The notes under the pieces are model-generated. The model made no database searches, was not told where the DNA came from, and was given only the letters and a program-made list of their open reading frames with translations. From Pogostemon cablin (lineage: Eukaryota > Streptophyta > Magnoliopsida > Lamiales > Lamiaceae): a stretch of DNA of 64,000 bases. Position numbers and translations under genes: made by a program. The first letter of the stretch is position 1. Every line of letters starts with the position of its first letter. This document shows, one piece after another, positions 49,926 through 61,840 of this stretch. The stretch is taken from contig CM042986.1 in the NCBI GenBank assembly GCA_023678885.1, positions 1,302,001 through 1,366,000 on the forward strand, written 5' to 3'.

Positions 49926-52587
49926 GGCTCAACATCCTCGTGGGGTCGGGTCGTTCTTACGGTCTAGCTTTGCTGCATTTGTTGTGTAACCATATAAGTC
50001 ATCTGGTTCTTGTTGTTTGCGATGCATTTTCAATCTTTGATCACCATACATTACTGTCTGAGTTTTTCAATAATGAGAGTTTACTATCATCCTATTTCCA
50101 AATTATATCTTTCTTTGTAGCCCTTCATTTCATTTATGATAATAAGTAGTTATAAAGATTCCACATGGTTTAGGAAATGGTAATATATTGTTACAATGTT
50201 ACCTCAAAATTTACTAGTAATTCTCTTTTCTTTCTTTGTTTGCTTTAAACATGTATCTGCTTTCTTGATTTGATATGTCCAAAGGCGAAATTTTTGGACT
50301 ACAACAATGTTGTGGTGATGGGCCACTTGGGTCCCAATTGAGTTTTCAAGTTTTCTTTTTTTAGTTAGATCTAAAGATTGTTCGGGTCGGGCCAGACCAT
50401 GTTCTATCCCGGGTCATACATTTTGGAGGTTAGTATGTGAATGTAGGCATCATAAGTGAGATTGTAGTGTAGAAAGAGTCCATTATTTTGGTAAATTTTT
50501 GGAGTGAGGTGGTAATGTAATAGAATGACGACAAGTGATTTTGATGATTGTTTGGTTGGTGGCAAATGATTGATGTTGGTGATGAGGAGTTGATTGTTGT
50601 TACTCATCATTGCAACAAAGGCAAGTGGAAACTCCACCAAAATTAAATTTTACTAAAATTAAATGGATAACAATAATTTGGTCCTTTAAAATATACAGAT
50701 TTGTCTCTAAATTTGTAATGTGAATTGTTTCAAAGGGACTGTCACCTTGTTAAAACTTGTCTCCTTGTATGTGTACTTTCTATAATCACGCTCATGCTTA
50801 CATCATCTATGATTTTTTTAAAAAAAAATTAACAATGCCCAATTTAGCTAAATATAAAGTATGTATAGTCTTCAAAAATAAACGCAAACCAATATCATTT
50901 GGATGCAATTATACACAATGTACGAGTGATTATATTAATGTGAAGGTCAACTATGAACTATCTATCATAATAATTTTCTACTTTAGAAAAGCATTCTCGA
51001 GAAACTTTAAATCTCTTATATACTAGTATGCACTAGTATTTTAAATAATTAATATTAAATAATTTATTAATCATGAAATATATTCAGATATTGAATAATA
51101 ATAAAAATAAAACATGAATTGAGAGGTACTCAAAACGCAAATGTAAAAGCTCAAGAATCAAAAAAAAAATTCCATCAAATTTAAAGTCAAAAAGGTGGCA
51201 AGAAAAACATATCAACAGGGTGTTGAATTTAGATTAAAGAAATAAATATTTTAAATAAAGCTCGTAATTCAATGGCATGTAAAAATTGAGAGCAATAATT
51301 TCAATATCTCTTTCGGTTGAGAAAATATATTAAAAACTTAATTTAAGCTTGTCAAAAAAGGTCATGCAATTGGTGACTCAATTATGTTGTTTTTTCTGCA
51401 CATCTTCCACTATCAAAGTGAAAGACTTTGGCAAAGGGATAGTTGTAAACATTGATTTTAAGAGGAGAAAAGGAGCTTGAAATATACTATACTAATATAA
51501 TAATGTATTAATATTGGATTGTCTCGCATACTATAATTTTATGCAAAAAGTTCACTTAGAAAAAAGGTGGGATCGTATGTATCCTTAATACCTTATTACC
51601 CTTATACTAGATATCTACGCAACTTTCGCTTCACAAACTATTATTCTTCCAAAAATGAACTACTCCCTTTGGTCGAAGAGTATTCACATTTCACACCTCC
51701 TTTGTAATTTATAAAAGAGATGTAAAAACTGCATTGTGACAAGAGTAGTATTTTTCCAATTATCTTGTTATTTTTGAAGAACAAAGGTTGTAATTAACTA
51801 GGGTGACACTTCAAAATTTGAGTAGTTGTCATGCATTAGGTCTACATGGAACCAATACTATTACCACCTAAAAAAAATAATTCTGAGTTCTTAATCAATT
51901 ATAGGAATATTGCTTTTTACAGAGTCCAGTCCTAATTTTCTGTTAAGATAGTATGCACATATGGGTTGATTTCTTGACTACATTGTTAAGAAAAGATGAA
52001 CTAAAGATTGTATATAAAAAGAATTACTACAAAATAAACATTCATGATTTAAAAACACTAGGAGGAATGACAACTAACACAGGAAGGCAAGCGTTGATTC
52101 TACATAAATGAAAATTTGAAAATTCTTAGTACAGAGAACATTTCAAAAGATATAGACAAGCTTACATGCTCCAAAGCTACAAGATCTACCAACTCAGTTG
52201 AAGTCATGCCAACTCATAAGCACTAACAACTCTTTGTCACAACACAGACAGTTCCATAATTGAAGTTTAGACGAACCAAAATTACAACAAATTTGAGCAT
52301 GCTACTAATGTTCTTCCATCACTGTTTTCAGGATTACAACAAAATTTTTGAGCACGCACTTCTTCCCAAAACCAAACAGTAAGTTATATATTTTGATGTT
52401 TGAAAGGAAACACGTACGAGAGGATATGGGACACAATGTATCATGCCATATGTCATACTACGGGTGCGATGAATCAAGGGATCAAGATCTGAGGTATGAG
52501 AAAACCAAGATGAATGCTGATGAAAATACTGGTTGAGAAACAAACCTTCTACTGAGATGCATGCAATGGTGTTAGGTGTGGGCCAAC
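49926..52587. other. AT-rich intergenic region
   Basis: 3' flank of the OCTOPUS-like gene to about 50160, then DNA without recognisable genes. A somewhat GC-richer stretch at about 50280-50640 contains GGGTCGGGCCAGACC; its origin is unclear. The remainder is AT-rich with no clear repeats. Confidence 0.5.
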
Positions 52588-53751
52588 TTAACTACTACGT
52601 AAATACTTAGTATTTACGGCCTTGGCGGTATTGATCCTCCTCCCTTTAGATCTTTTCTGCACACCCATGTAACTGATATTCTCCTCTTCTTCTTCTACTT
52701 CTTCATCCTCCTCATCATCAGTATTGATTTGTTTTGAGGTTGGTGACCTCGTCAATAGGCTCATTTGATGCGGAAGGTAGACATTATAGTAATAATTTAC
52801 GATGTCTTTCCTATGCTTGTTGGAAAAAGACTTCGGGGCACGTTCCCAGAATTTTTTCTTGATGGAAGGCGGTCACCTTTTCATTAGCAACTCAAAGGTC
52901 TGTTTCTCCTTCACTGACCACGTCTCTGAAACTTGTTCACCCATCTCGTCGAACTTCCAACTAAAAAAGGCAGGACCCAGATCACACAGCAATTGTAGTC
53001 TATTTGTAAGTATGTGACGTTTGGTGCAATCAACAGACCCTGGGGTGGCACAACTACAAGAATCAAGTCTCCCCTTTCCGACTTTTCTACGGGTAGATTT
53101 CATATTTCCATTTTCAATTGGCCAAACTGGGGACCCCAACCACTTAAAACTATCGGTGTTGCTTTTATACTCAGCTATAAGAATACTGTCCTCTGGACCA
53201 TTCCACTCAGGAATGTCAGCCTGGAAACGAAACCCAACTGGAATAGCCTTCCTTTGATGATTATCGCCAATGAAATTCAGCAGTCTGATTGACCGTCGAG
53301 GAGTCTCAAGGTTTCTCTTATGTTCCCCATCTGTTACTGGTGAGCGGAAGCAGTGAATTGCCTTACTGATGCCCAAAGGCGGTGCATCATCAGGAGTTGA
53401 GTTCTCTGGGCTTAGCTGGTTTGAACCATAGACAGATTCATCAGAATCTATTGTTTCAGATAAACCTTTGAGGCGGTAATTCAAATCTGCCACATAATCT
53501 ACAATGGAGCAGGCAGTGGCTAAATGTTTCCCCGGCAAATCACCATCAAATGTCACTAAACTGCTAGAAGTATGATAATCGAAGATACTTTTTGCATCAT
53601 GACCTTGAGTAGAGTCGATTGAATTGAGTAAACATGACATTTGGGAGAGCTGCCTTTTACCTAGTTTTCCTTTGCTCTCCTGGTTTGGCAAAGGAATGTC
53701 AGCAGGAGCTTTAAGCTTATCTCTGACGAACTGCTCAAGTTTCCGTTTTCT
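52588..53751 (-). pseudogene. ELM2-domain protein fragment (ARID2-like) with in-frame stop
   Basis: One long exon starts after a good acceptor (CTTACAG) at 53751 with RKRKLEQFVRDKLKAPADIP. It carries the ELM2-type core IPVGFRFQADIPEWNGPEDS, then KWLGSPVWPIE and KGRLDSCSCATPGSVDC, as in plant ARID2-like/ELM2 nuclear proteins. A SANT-like region follows: WSVKEKQTFELLMKR, then TGA at 52875-52873. Beyond the stop the same frame continues with family-like sequence (PPSIKKKFWERAPKSFSNKH and IVNYYYNVYLP), an acidic stretch and a basic end, to TAA at 52590-52588. The stop therefore splits the SANT-like domain where relatives from memory read on. No ARID domain or start codon is seen upstream. Most likely a 5'-truncated pseudogene; a single-base assembly error plus exons beyond or within the gap is the alternative. 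Confidence 0.72.
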
Positions 53752-56612
53752 CTGTAAGCATACAAGAAGGTCATTTTGTATGCAAGTTTGATGGAAAGGA
53801 CCTATCAGCACATAAAACTTGATGATGTTTTAAATTCAAAGGATATATCAAGTAAACATATTTCAAAAGTATGAGATTAGCCATTCTTCTCGTCCAAATG
53901 GTTCATATGTCATTCCCCAAGAATCCCAACAAAAATGAAATAAATTTAGTATTTACTTTTGGCATTATAATCCTCATCTTAATTTATTGCTGATGATATT
54001 AACACTTAAAACTTATTAGAAGGGTTTGAACCGACTCAAATTTGTAGTTTCATTTTTATTTTTATTTTAGCAATATAATGACCAACACAGGCAAGTTATT
54101 ATATGTATGTGTCCAGACATATCCCATATATATATCCATGAAGTTTGAAATCAAAATTGCTTCATACAAATTTACTTTATTCAGATAGGTCCTAGAAAAC
54201 TTAATTTTCCAAAATAGTCCCATAACTTTTAACATCTCACCAAAAATGGTCTTTTTTCTAAAAAAAATGTCCAATTTTTCTAATTTCATGGGTAGGACTG
54301 AATCAGTGCTCGTACAAAGTTATGAGACAAAATTGACAAGAAATTATTGTTTTGGAACGAAATTGGAGCAAAATTAAAAGATTTGAGACCTTTTTGAATA
54401 AAGTAACTATTCTTGGACCTTCTCGAATAAAGTAAAAAGACATGGGACGGTTTATGTTTTAAACTCTATATACATGTTTAAATCCTCTTTGGCCGAATAT
54501 TTCAAAATACTAGTCAGGTACCTACATAATTACCCACACCGGGCATCCACGCCTTAATCAAAGCAACATCTACGAAATGGGTGTGTTTGTGTGACCACAG
54601 TCACTAGAGGTTCATTGAGGCGCAAGAAGCTCGTGGGTCGGAATGTTACAGAGGCATCGACTCACTGCAGCTCCTTTGCAATTTTTATGTTGCCTCGTGC
54701 ATGGCTCCTGAACACTAGCGGTCTCTCACCACCAACATGTCTTTAAATTCCTTTTTCTAGTTTGTATTGATAACTAACTAACGTGTATAAGCATATAGGA
54801 GATTTTTCATTACAAGCCCAAAAGTAGTTTACCTACCAATTATGTGTATAATCAATTATATACTTTGCAAGTAAATTTAATAAAAAATAATTGGATAAAA
54901 TGCCATTAAATTTATCCCTATATCCAACAAAGAGGTGATCATACAAATAGCAATATCACTTTATTTGCAACTCAAATTCAACCCATTAACATGACTTCTC
55001 TTAGCAATATGCAGACTTGGGCTCATAAACTACCAATAACATCACTACAAAATTGTGCATATTCATATTTCATCAATAAGTGGTCATGGAATCATTTGTA
55101 GTACGATGGGGCATGTCCCTGATCTTATGGTTTATATAGTCGTGAATGTCCCTGATCTTTTGGATAATATATCTTAAACAACAAAAACATTCAGACATTT
55201 TATTTTTCATATATTAAACAGTAAATTTGTAAAATGACTGCACGATGAACCGGTCACAAGAGAGAAGCTCATGGTAATTTCGTTTGCAGTTCCGAAAAAC
55301 TGAATTTGGGGTTCAAAATCCAAAAACTGTTCTGCTTCAAGATTTTGAAACCTAATTACTTAAAACTTACTTAATGCATTCATCTCTACAGTTGGACTAT
55401 GAACCTTACAATTACTGACTCATTCACTATCTTACAGTCATTGTTATCACGCAACAAACAACAATATAATACTCATAAAAATATCATTATTTGGCGTTAC
55501 ATATTGATCTACATTTAGTCAAATCACTCCATGTATACAAAATCACAAAACAAATCACTATTTGAAGAATAATATATTCATTTTAGAGAACATTGTGAGA
55601 TTTTTTCTTAACTGGTTATCACTATAAATTGGAGATGTTATCACTTTTTCAGATAAACCACAAACATCAATGGAAATGGATATTACTTCTCAGATTTTAC
55701 ATGTGTACGATCAATCTATCAACTCAACTGAAAATTATCATAATATAAATAAAAAAATTAAAATAAATCAAATATAATTTATATAAAAAAATGCATTATA
55801 TTTATCTATATTTCTAGTTAGATTATGATTATCCTTTCAAGAGTATTAACCTTATCCCTAAACTCCCTAATCACTATTAGATTTCAGAATCAAATCTTAT
55901 CCTTTTCAGTTTAAGATGTACATAAATCGTTTAAACTCTTTATTCAAATCAAATTCAGATAGCGATATCCATTCTCAAATCTTTTTCAGTGATTCAGTCA
56001 TCGATTAAGTTTAAAATACACACCATCTATACAGCTCTTAATTGAAATTCAAATCTCAATCAAAGTATTTTATTCTCAGCATACATGGACCTTATATCCA
56101 CACATATTCTCAATACGGTATTTCCCACCAAATCAAAATCTCTCTTCTCAACAGCAGAAGGTGCCTTTCTCAAATTTCCACAAGAAATTCCTAAAACCAC
56201 GGTTATTGCTCATTTGTTACTGTTATATACACGCAGATTTAAAATTTCTAATTACATTTAATACTCCTCCTAGTATTCATAAACTGTTGGAAAGGAGTAT
56301 ATCACCTTTATTACATAACTACAATATACTGTATTCTTTATTTTAGCGAAATATGTATTTTAGGTTTAATATCAAAAAAATAATTTTATTTAATAGGTAA
56401 TAAAGAGACTAGGAGCTTGAGGCATGAATATTTGAATTTTCATCTACTTAGTTTCTTTTCAAGGTCAGATTATTTCTATTATGCTTGTCTTTATTAAATG
56501 CAACTTATCAATTTGTTGAACCCTTGTAAAAGTGAATATGTCCTAAGATGGTCCGGGTTTTCATCTGTCATTTTGATACATCATCTCTGCGTCACATAGG
56601 TGAATGACACAG

Positions 56613-56703
56613 TGACACCTAGGATTTCATTTCCATAGTCAATCATATAACTAATGACACCTAGAATTTTCATTTTCATAGTCAATCATATAACTAATGA
56701 CAC
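56613..56703. repeat. two-copy tandem duplication, period 42-43 bp
   Basis: The unit begins GACACCTAG and ends CAATCATATAACTAAT. It starts at 56613 and again at 56655, with a partial third start (GACAC) at 56698. The copies differ at a few positions only, so the duplication is fairly recent. Confidence 0.85.
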
Positions 56704-57022
56704 TGAAAATGAAACACGAAAATGGCAAAGGAAATCAAGTATGGTCCTCTGACATCCATAAAAGAAAAACCATATTCTATTATACAGATTGAAAATATTG
56801 CATGTTGTATTCAATATTGACGAGTGTCTCCCTACTAGATTATGATTTCCTCACCTAGGGGCGTGTGAAATTCGGTTTAAAACACAAACGGACGGAACCA
56901 TACTGAAATTAGCAAATTATGATTAGCTATTTTTCATTGTGGTTCGGTTTCGATAATTATAGTTAAAAACTCAAACAAACTAAAAATGGACCAAATTAAT
57001 ATTTTATAAAGTAAATTTATTA

Positions 57023-57429
57023 CTCCCTCTGTCCCGGAAGGTAAATTTATTGACTTTTGAAGGTAAAGTAGATTATTTGTTTTGAAACTTCTTACTTTTT
57101 TTGGAGGATGAAGAGTGTAATGGGACAAACAAATGAGGAAATAGTGAAAAAGCTTATTGGGACAGAGCTAAAACTTTCTCTTTTTTGTCTGTCCCACATT
57201 AAACTTCATGCTCCAAAAGAGAACATATCACATTAATCCCCATCATAAAAGTGCATCTTAATTACAAATTTATTACTCCACCTAATACACATAACAAAAT
57301 TTATAATATATTTATTACATAAAAATACTAAATTATCCTACAAAATTCAATAAAATTGGTCAAAATGGTTACTTTTTCTTAAACTTCATATCTACAGTAA
57401 CAGTGCAAAATAAGTTGGCATGGAAGGAG
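57023..57429. mobile_element. possible Stowaway-like MITE
   Basis: The left end TA/CTCCCTCTGTCCCGG matches the well-known CTCCCTCCGTCCC terminus of Tc1/mariner-derived Stowaway MITEs. The right end (GGCATGGAAGGAG) is a decayed inverted copy, about 10 of 15 matching. The size of about 0.4 kb and the lack of coding fit. The right-hand TA duplication is not preserved. Confidence 0.4.
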
Positions 57430-57860
57430 CACTTTATTTTTTTTTTTTTTAACGACAACTCTTGCAAACTCTATGCTTTTCACAAATAGAAATGATCATT
57501 CATTATATATATAAGAAATTAATTCCCCGGGGAAACTATTTCATAAACAATTCGCAAAGTCAAATGGTTAACAAACTTATAATATCTCTAATGAAGAGTG
57601 TAAAAGTGATGACTAATTAACAAGAAAAAGTAAAACGGTCTCACACAAGACTGTTCGCACATATGTATATATTATTTTTAATTATCATGAAAACAAAAAA
57701 TAAAATAAAAAATATAGTAATTTTCTTGTATGAAACCAAAGATAAATAAAAAGATAAAAATGCCATTTTCAGTTCGGTCGGTTTATTATTTTAAAAATTA
57801 AATTTTTATCTTAATTCGGTTTTAGAATTTTAGCGGTTTGGTTAATAAAACCAACAGTTG

Positions 57861-58360
57861 NNNNNNNNNNNNNNNNNNNNNNNNNNNNNNNNNNNNNNNN
57901 NNNNNNNNNNNNNNNNNNNNNNNNNNNNNNNNNNNNNNNNNNNNNNNNNNNNNNNNNNNNNNNNNNNNNNNNNNNNNNNNNNNNNNNNNNNNNNNNNNNN
58001 NNNNNNNNNNNNNNNNNNNNNNNNNNNNNNNNNNNNNNNNNNNNNNNNNNNNNNNNNNNNNNNNNNNNNNNNNNNNNNNNNNNNNNNNNNNNNNNNNNNN
58101 NNNNNNNNNNNNNNNNNNNNNNNNNNNNNNNNNNNNNNNNNNNNNNNNNNNNNNNNNNNNNNNNNNNNNNNNNNNNNNNNNNNNNNNNNNNNNNNNNNNN
58201 NNNNNNNNNNNNNNNNNNNNNNNNNNNNNNNNNNNNNNNNNNNNNNNNNNNNNNNNNNNNNNNNNNNNNNNNNNNNNNNNNNNNNNNNNNNNNNNNNNNN
58301 NNNNNNNNNNNNNNNNNNNNNNNNNNNNNNNNNNNNNNNNNNNNNNNNNNNNNNNNNNNN
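57861..58360. other. assembly gap (500 N)
   Basis: Exactly 500 N characters, a conventional placeholder, so true length is probably unknown. The 20 bases before and the sequence after are diverged repeat DNA, which likely explains the failed assembly. Translations across it are meaningless. Confidence 0.99.
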
Positions 58361-60817
58361 TTACAAGGTATCCATTTTCACTATTCCTGGCGTCCACTTT
58401 AAAGATATCAATTTTCTCTATTTTTTAGTAAAAAAGTACACAATATGACGCACCACTTCTCTCTAATATAATCATCCACTTTACCTATCATAATAATACT
58501 CCTTAATTCACGTGCAAAAAACAAATAAAGACCTTAGAATTGTCCACGTGCAAACAGCAAACGGTTACCTTGTAAGTGGTTGGGGGGAGTAATAAGGAGT
58601 AAATTTTATAAAATATATTATACAATGTATTAAGTGAAAGTGGTAAAATTGAAATTAAGATGTATTAATTTTTTATATGAATCTCATTTACCAAAAAAGA
58701 AAATGTAACTCTTTTAGTGAAACGTCTTAATTAATAAAATGTAACTTTGTAGCAATACGAAAGCAATACATTATATGTTGTATATGTAAATATGGCATTT
58801 AAAGTATGATAGACATATAAATCCTAATTTATTAAATGTGTCTTTTTTAAATGAGTTAATATTTTGTTCACTCGAATGCAAATATATACCCATATAGGTA
58901 GAGCTGACAATTTGGGCCAAGCTCGATAGGCAGGATCGCAAGGCTCAATAACTAGATTGCAATGGACCTTAAAATTGAAGGCTCAAAAAGAATTGGACCT
59001 ATTTTCCCCGACCCAACAAGCCCGATGCCCCGACTAGGCTTGGCCGTTTTAACTCAGTAGACCTGAGCTTTTTTCGCCCACTTTTTATTTATAAATTTTT
59101 AAATATTTTTATTTAATTTAATTTTTTCTGATTTATATTATTCTATTTATTATTATTGAGATTATATATAATTAACTCCAACCATAAGGTTATGTGAAAA
59201 AGTAGTTATGCTAAAATTATTTTAAACCTAAAATTATAATATTCTACTTGAATATGCTAATTTAAGAATATTACATGTTAAAATAGTTCAACTTTAGATT
59301 ATTTATTTATTTTTAAATTTAAATCAAACAAAAACAAATTGATTTATGTTTTTATAGGAAAGGTAAAAAATAGAAGCGGACCGAAATGACCTGTAGCCGA
59401 ATAACCCATGGTGGGCTAGGTTGGGCTTAATAAATTAAGGTTTGATAGAAATCGGGTCTTGCCCGGCTTGACATATAATAATTTTTATTCAATAATGTAT
59501 ATATGTTTTTTAATAAATGTTTAAGTAATCTATTTTATTTTTTCTTTAAAAAAACTAATAAAATTTTTGTTTAGAAAGAGTACAAATTTTTATTTATATA
59601 TATATATATAGAGTGTAATTTCTGAATATGGATGCAGAAGAGAATTAACCTTAAATTGAAGGGGTAAAAGAAAATATGTCAAACTTATTTTTGAAGCAAA
59701 ATATGTCAAACTTTAAAAACTGAAATTATGAATAATGACAAAGTGAGCATAGTAGAACATATAGGACGATATTTTGGATGGACTTAGAGGTTAGAAGTTC
59801 AAGATGATGGAGGTTTGGCAGCCAAGAGGTTATGGGCTAGGAATTGGTTTTTTATTCACTGTGTTTGCAAACCCAATTAATTCCTTTAAAGCATTTTAAA
59901 AGGAAAATGAATCAGTAGTCTATGGTTTAGTTGTTTTTTACAAACTAAATAATCATTTTAATATTTTTTTTTCTTTTATCAATTTAGAAAGTAATGGACA
60001 AAATACATACTGCCTCTTACTTATAGTACGTTTTCCATATGATATTATATTTTTTTTTAATAAATATTAAATGCTTTTGCGAGAATTAATCATCGCTACA
60101 TCATTCCAAATGAATTTAATTTAAATTTTGTAATAATTGGACATATAGCTAGGACAATAATAGTCATATATTACTACAATAATACTTTCATTAAAGACAT
60201 TTATTATTGTTATTATGGGACATTAACTACAATTGTATATTTTTACGGAATATTTTTAAGAAAGTACTCCTTTAGGACAACACTTTGCAATTTGCATGAT
60301 ACCGTTTTATGTGATAAAATTTCTATGTTTTTTTTTTTTAAAAAAATAATTATCATTTTTATCAATATATTAGCATTTTTTATTAAAAATATTATTACAT
60401 TTTATTTATATTACAAATCGTTTATAAAATACTTATTTCATTATACATCTATCACTTTTCATTAAGGCAAATATCACTTTTTATTCGAAAGTTTTTCGTG
60501 AGACATTCTCTTTGTTTGTCACACTTACTTTTCAACCGTGAACATTATTTTTTAGGTTAATACTTATATAAAATCAATTCACGAATGATTTTATGAGATA
60601 TATTTTAAATAATAACATTTGAATGAAAATTTATATTTGATGAAAATGATGCGTGCAATAAACTATTTTATAAACAATTTATAGTATAAATAAAAGTAAT
60701 AATGTTTTCAATAAAAAGTGATAATTAATTAAAAAGAATGTGAAACGGTTTCACGCAATAGCAGCTCTATTTTTTTATAATTTTGAATGTCATCTTCATA
60801 TAAAATATTTGTGTAAA

Positions 60818-60990
60818 AGGTGGAACCGCCCACCCCATGCGCCCCTGCATGCATGCTGGCCCGACAGCATGTGAAGGGGTTAGACCTTTAACCACCACAC
60901 AAAGAGCCCCCTAAAAAGAGGTTGCTCCCACGCTGCGGGTGACCGTTGTCCCATTGCTTGACCAGATGAGTTGTCCATGCAAACTTCATA
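60818..60990 (-). mobile_element. GC-rich SINE-like island
   Basis: A sharply GC-rich stretch in AT-rich DNA. On the minus strand it contains CACCCGCAGCGTGGGAGCAACCTCTTT, resembling the tRNA-like head and following GGAGCAACCTCTT words common in plant SINE families. A region with GGTTAAAGGTCTAACCCC follows. No box B match as clear as GGTTCGANNCC and no tail were found. It could instead be another kind of transposed fragment. Confidence 0.3.
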
Positions 60991-61018
60991 TAAAATATTT
61001 TTTGTAAACAAAATAATG

Positions 61019-61314
61019 CTTCCTTCGTTCTTATTGTATAATCCACTCGTCCCAAACTCGTTGTTTTAGTTACTGTAGACACGGAGTTTAATAAAAATTA
61101 TTTTTTGGCTAATTTAATTTATTGACTTTTTAGGGTATTGTGGTATTTTTATGCAAAATAAATAAATTATAAAATATGTTATGTGTATTAGGTGGGAATT
61201 GTATTTTTGAAATTAAGATAAACTTTTGAGATTATTGATTGATATGAATTTTTCTTTTTTGAAATAAGACAATTAGTTTAAGACGAATAAAAATGGAAAG
61301 TAAGACGAATGAAG
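61019..61314. mobile_element. short MITE-like element with inverted ends
   Basis: The left end CTTCCTTCGTTCTTA (61019-61033) is an imperfect inverted copy of the right end TAAGACGAATGAAG (61301-61314). TA follows the right end. The length of 296 bases and AT-rich non-coding interior fit a Stowaway-type MITE. Confidence 0.5.
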
Positions 61315-61840
61315 TATATTTTTTTTATGCATCTTCCCATAAATAATATCACCGCACACTATTAACTCCTTCACAATATTAATATTACTATAAAAATATG
61401 ACACTTGTCACTTACATTTTACATTTCTTAACTAAAACTCACCAAATTAACGAATCCAACTAAGATAAACCTGAGATATTTTAACATGTTTGATAGCGTT
61501 TAAAATTCTATCCATTCCATTTTAATGTTCATTATCAAACTAAATACAATTATTAAAAAAAAAAAAAACTATTCACTATCACCCTATTAAAACCTGTCAC
61601 TGCACGCTGGAATCATTCAAATTTATTCACAATTTCTTATTAAAATATCCAAATAACCTGTATAATTATACTACAATTATAAAAACAAAATTTCTTAACT
61701 AGCATGCCTTCTCACTCGTGTAAAATTACAATTGACGAAAAGGGATTTTACTTCTTACATTGAAATTGAAAATTACTAATAGTCGGTCATTACCCTAGAA
61801 TTATAGCGCCGTGGCGAGTGCGAGAAAACGCTAATGCCAT

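Larger units (their letters stand above)
53752..61840. other. 8-kb gene-poor, repeat-derived block with assembly gap
   Basis: No coding sequence is recognised on either strand. Contents: AT-rich DNA, a GC-richer stretch at about 54520-54740, a 42-bp tandem duplication (56613-56703), MITE-like sequences (57023-57429 and 61019-61314) and the gap 57861-58360. Diverged repeats with GGTTCGGTTT-like words flank the gap. A GGGCC/GCCCGA-rich diverged repeat lies at about 58905-59470, a (TA)n run near 59597-59612 and a GC-rich SINE-like island at 60818-60990. Confidence 0.5.

Noticed and set aside
57822..58448. ORFs of about 190 codons across 57861-58360
   Set aside because: They consist almost wholly of N; no coding evidence.
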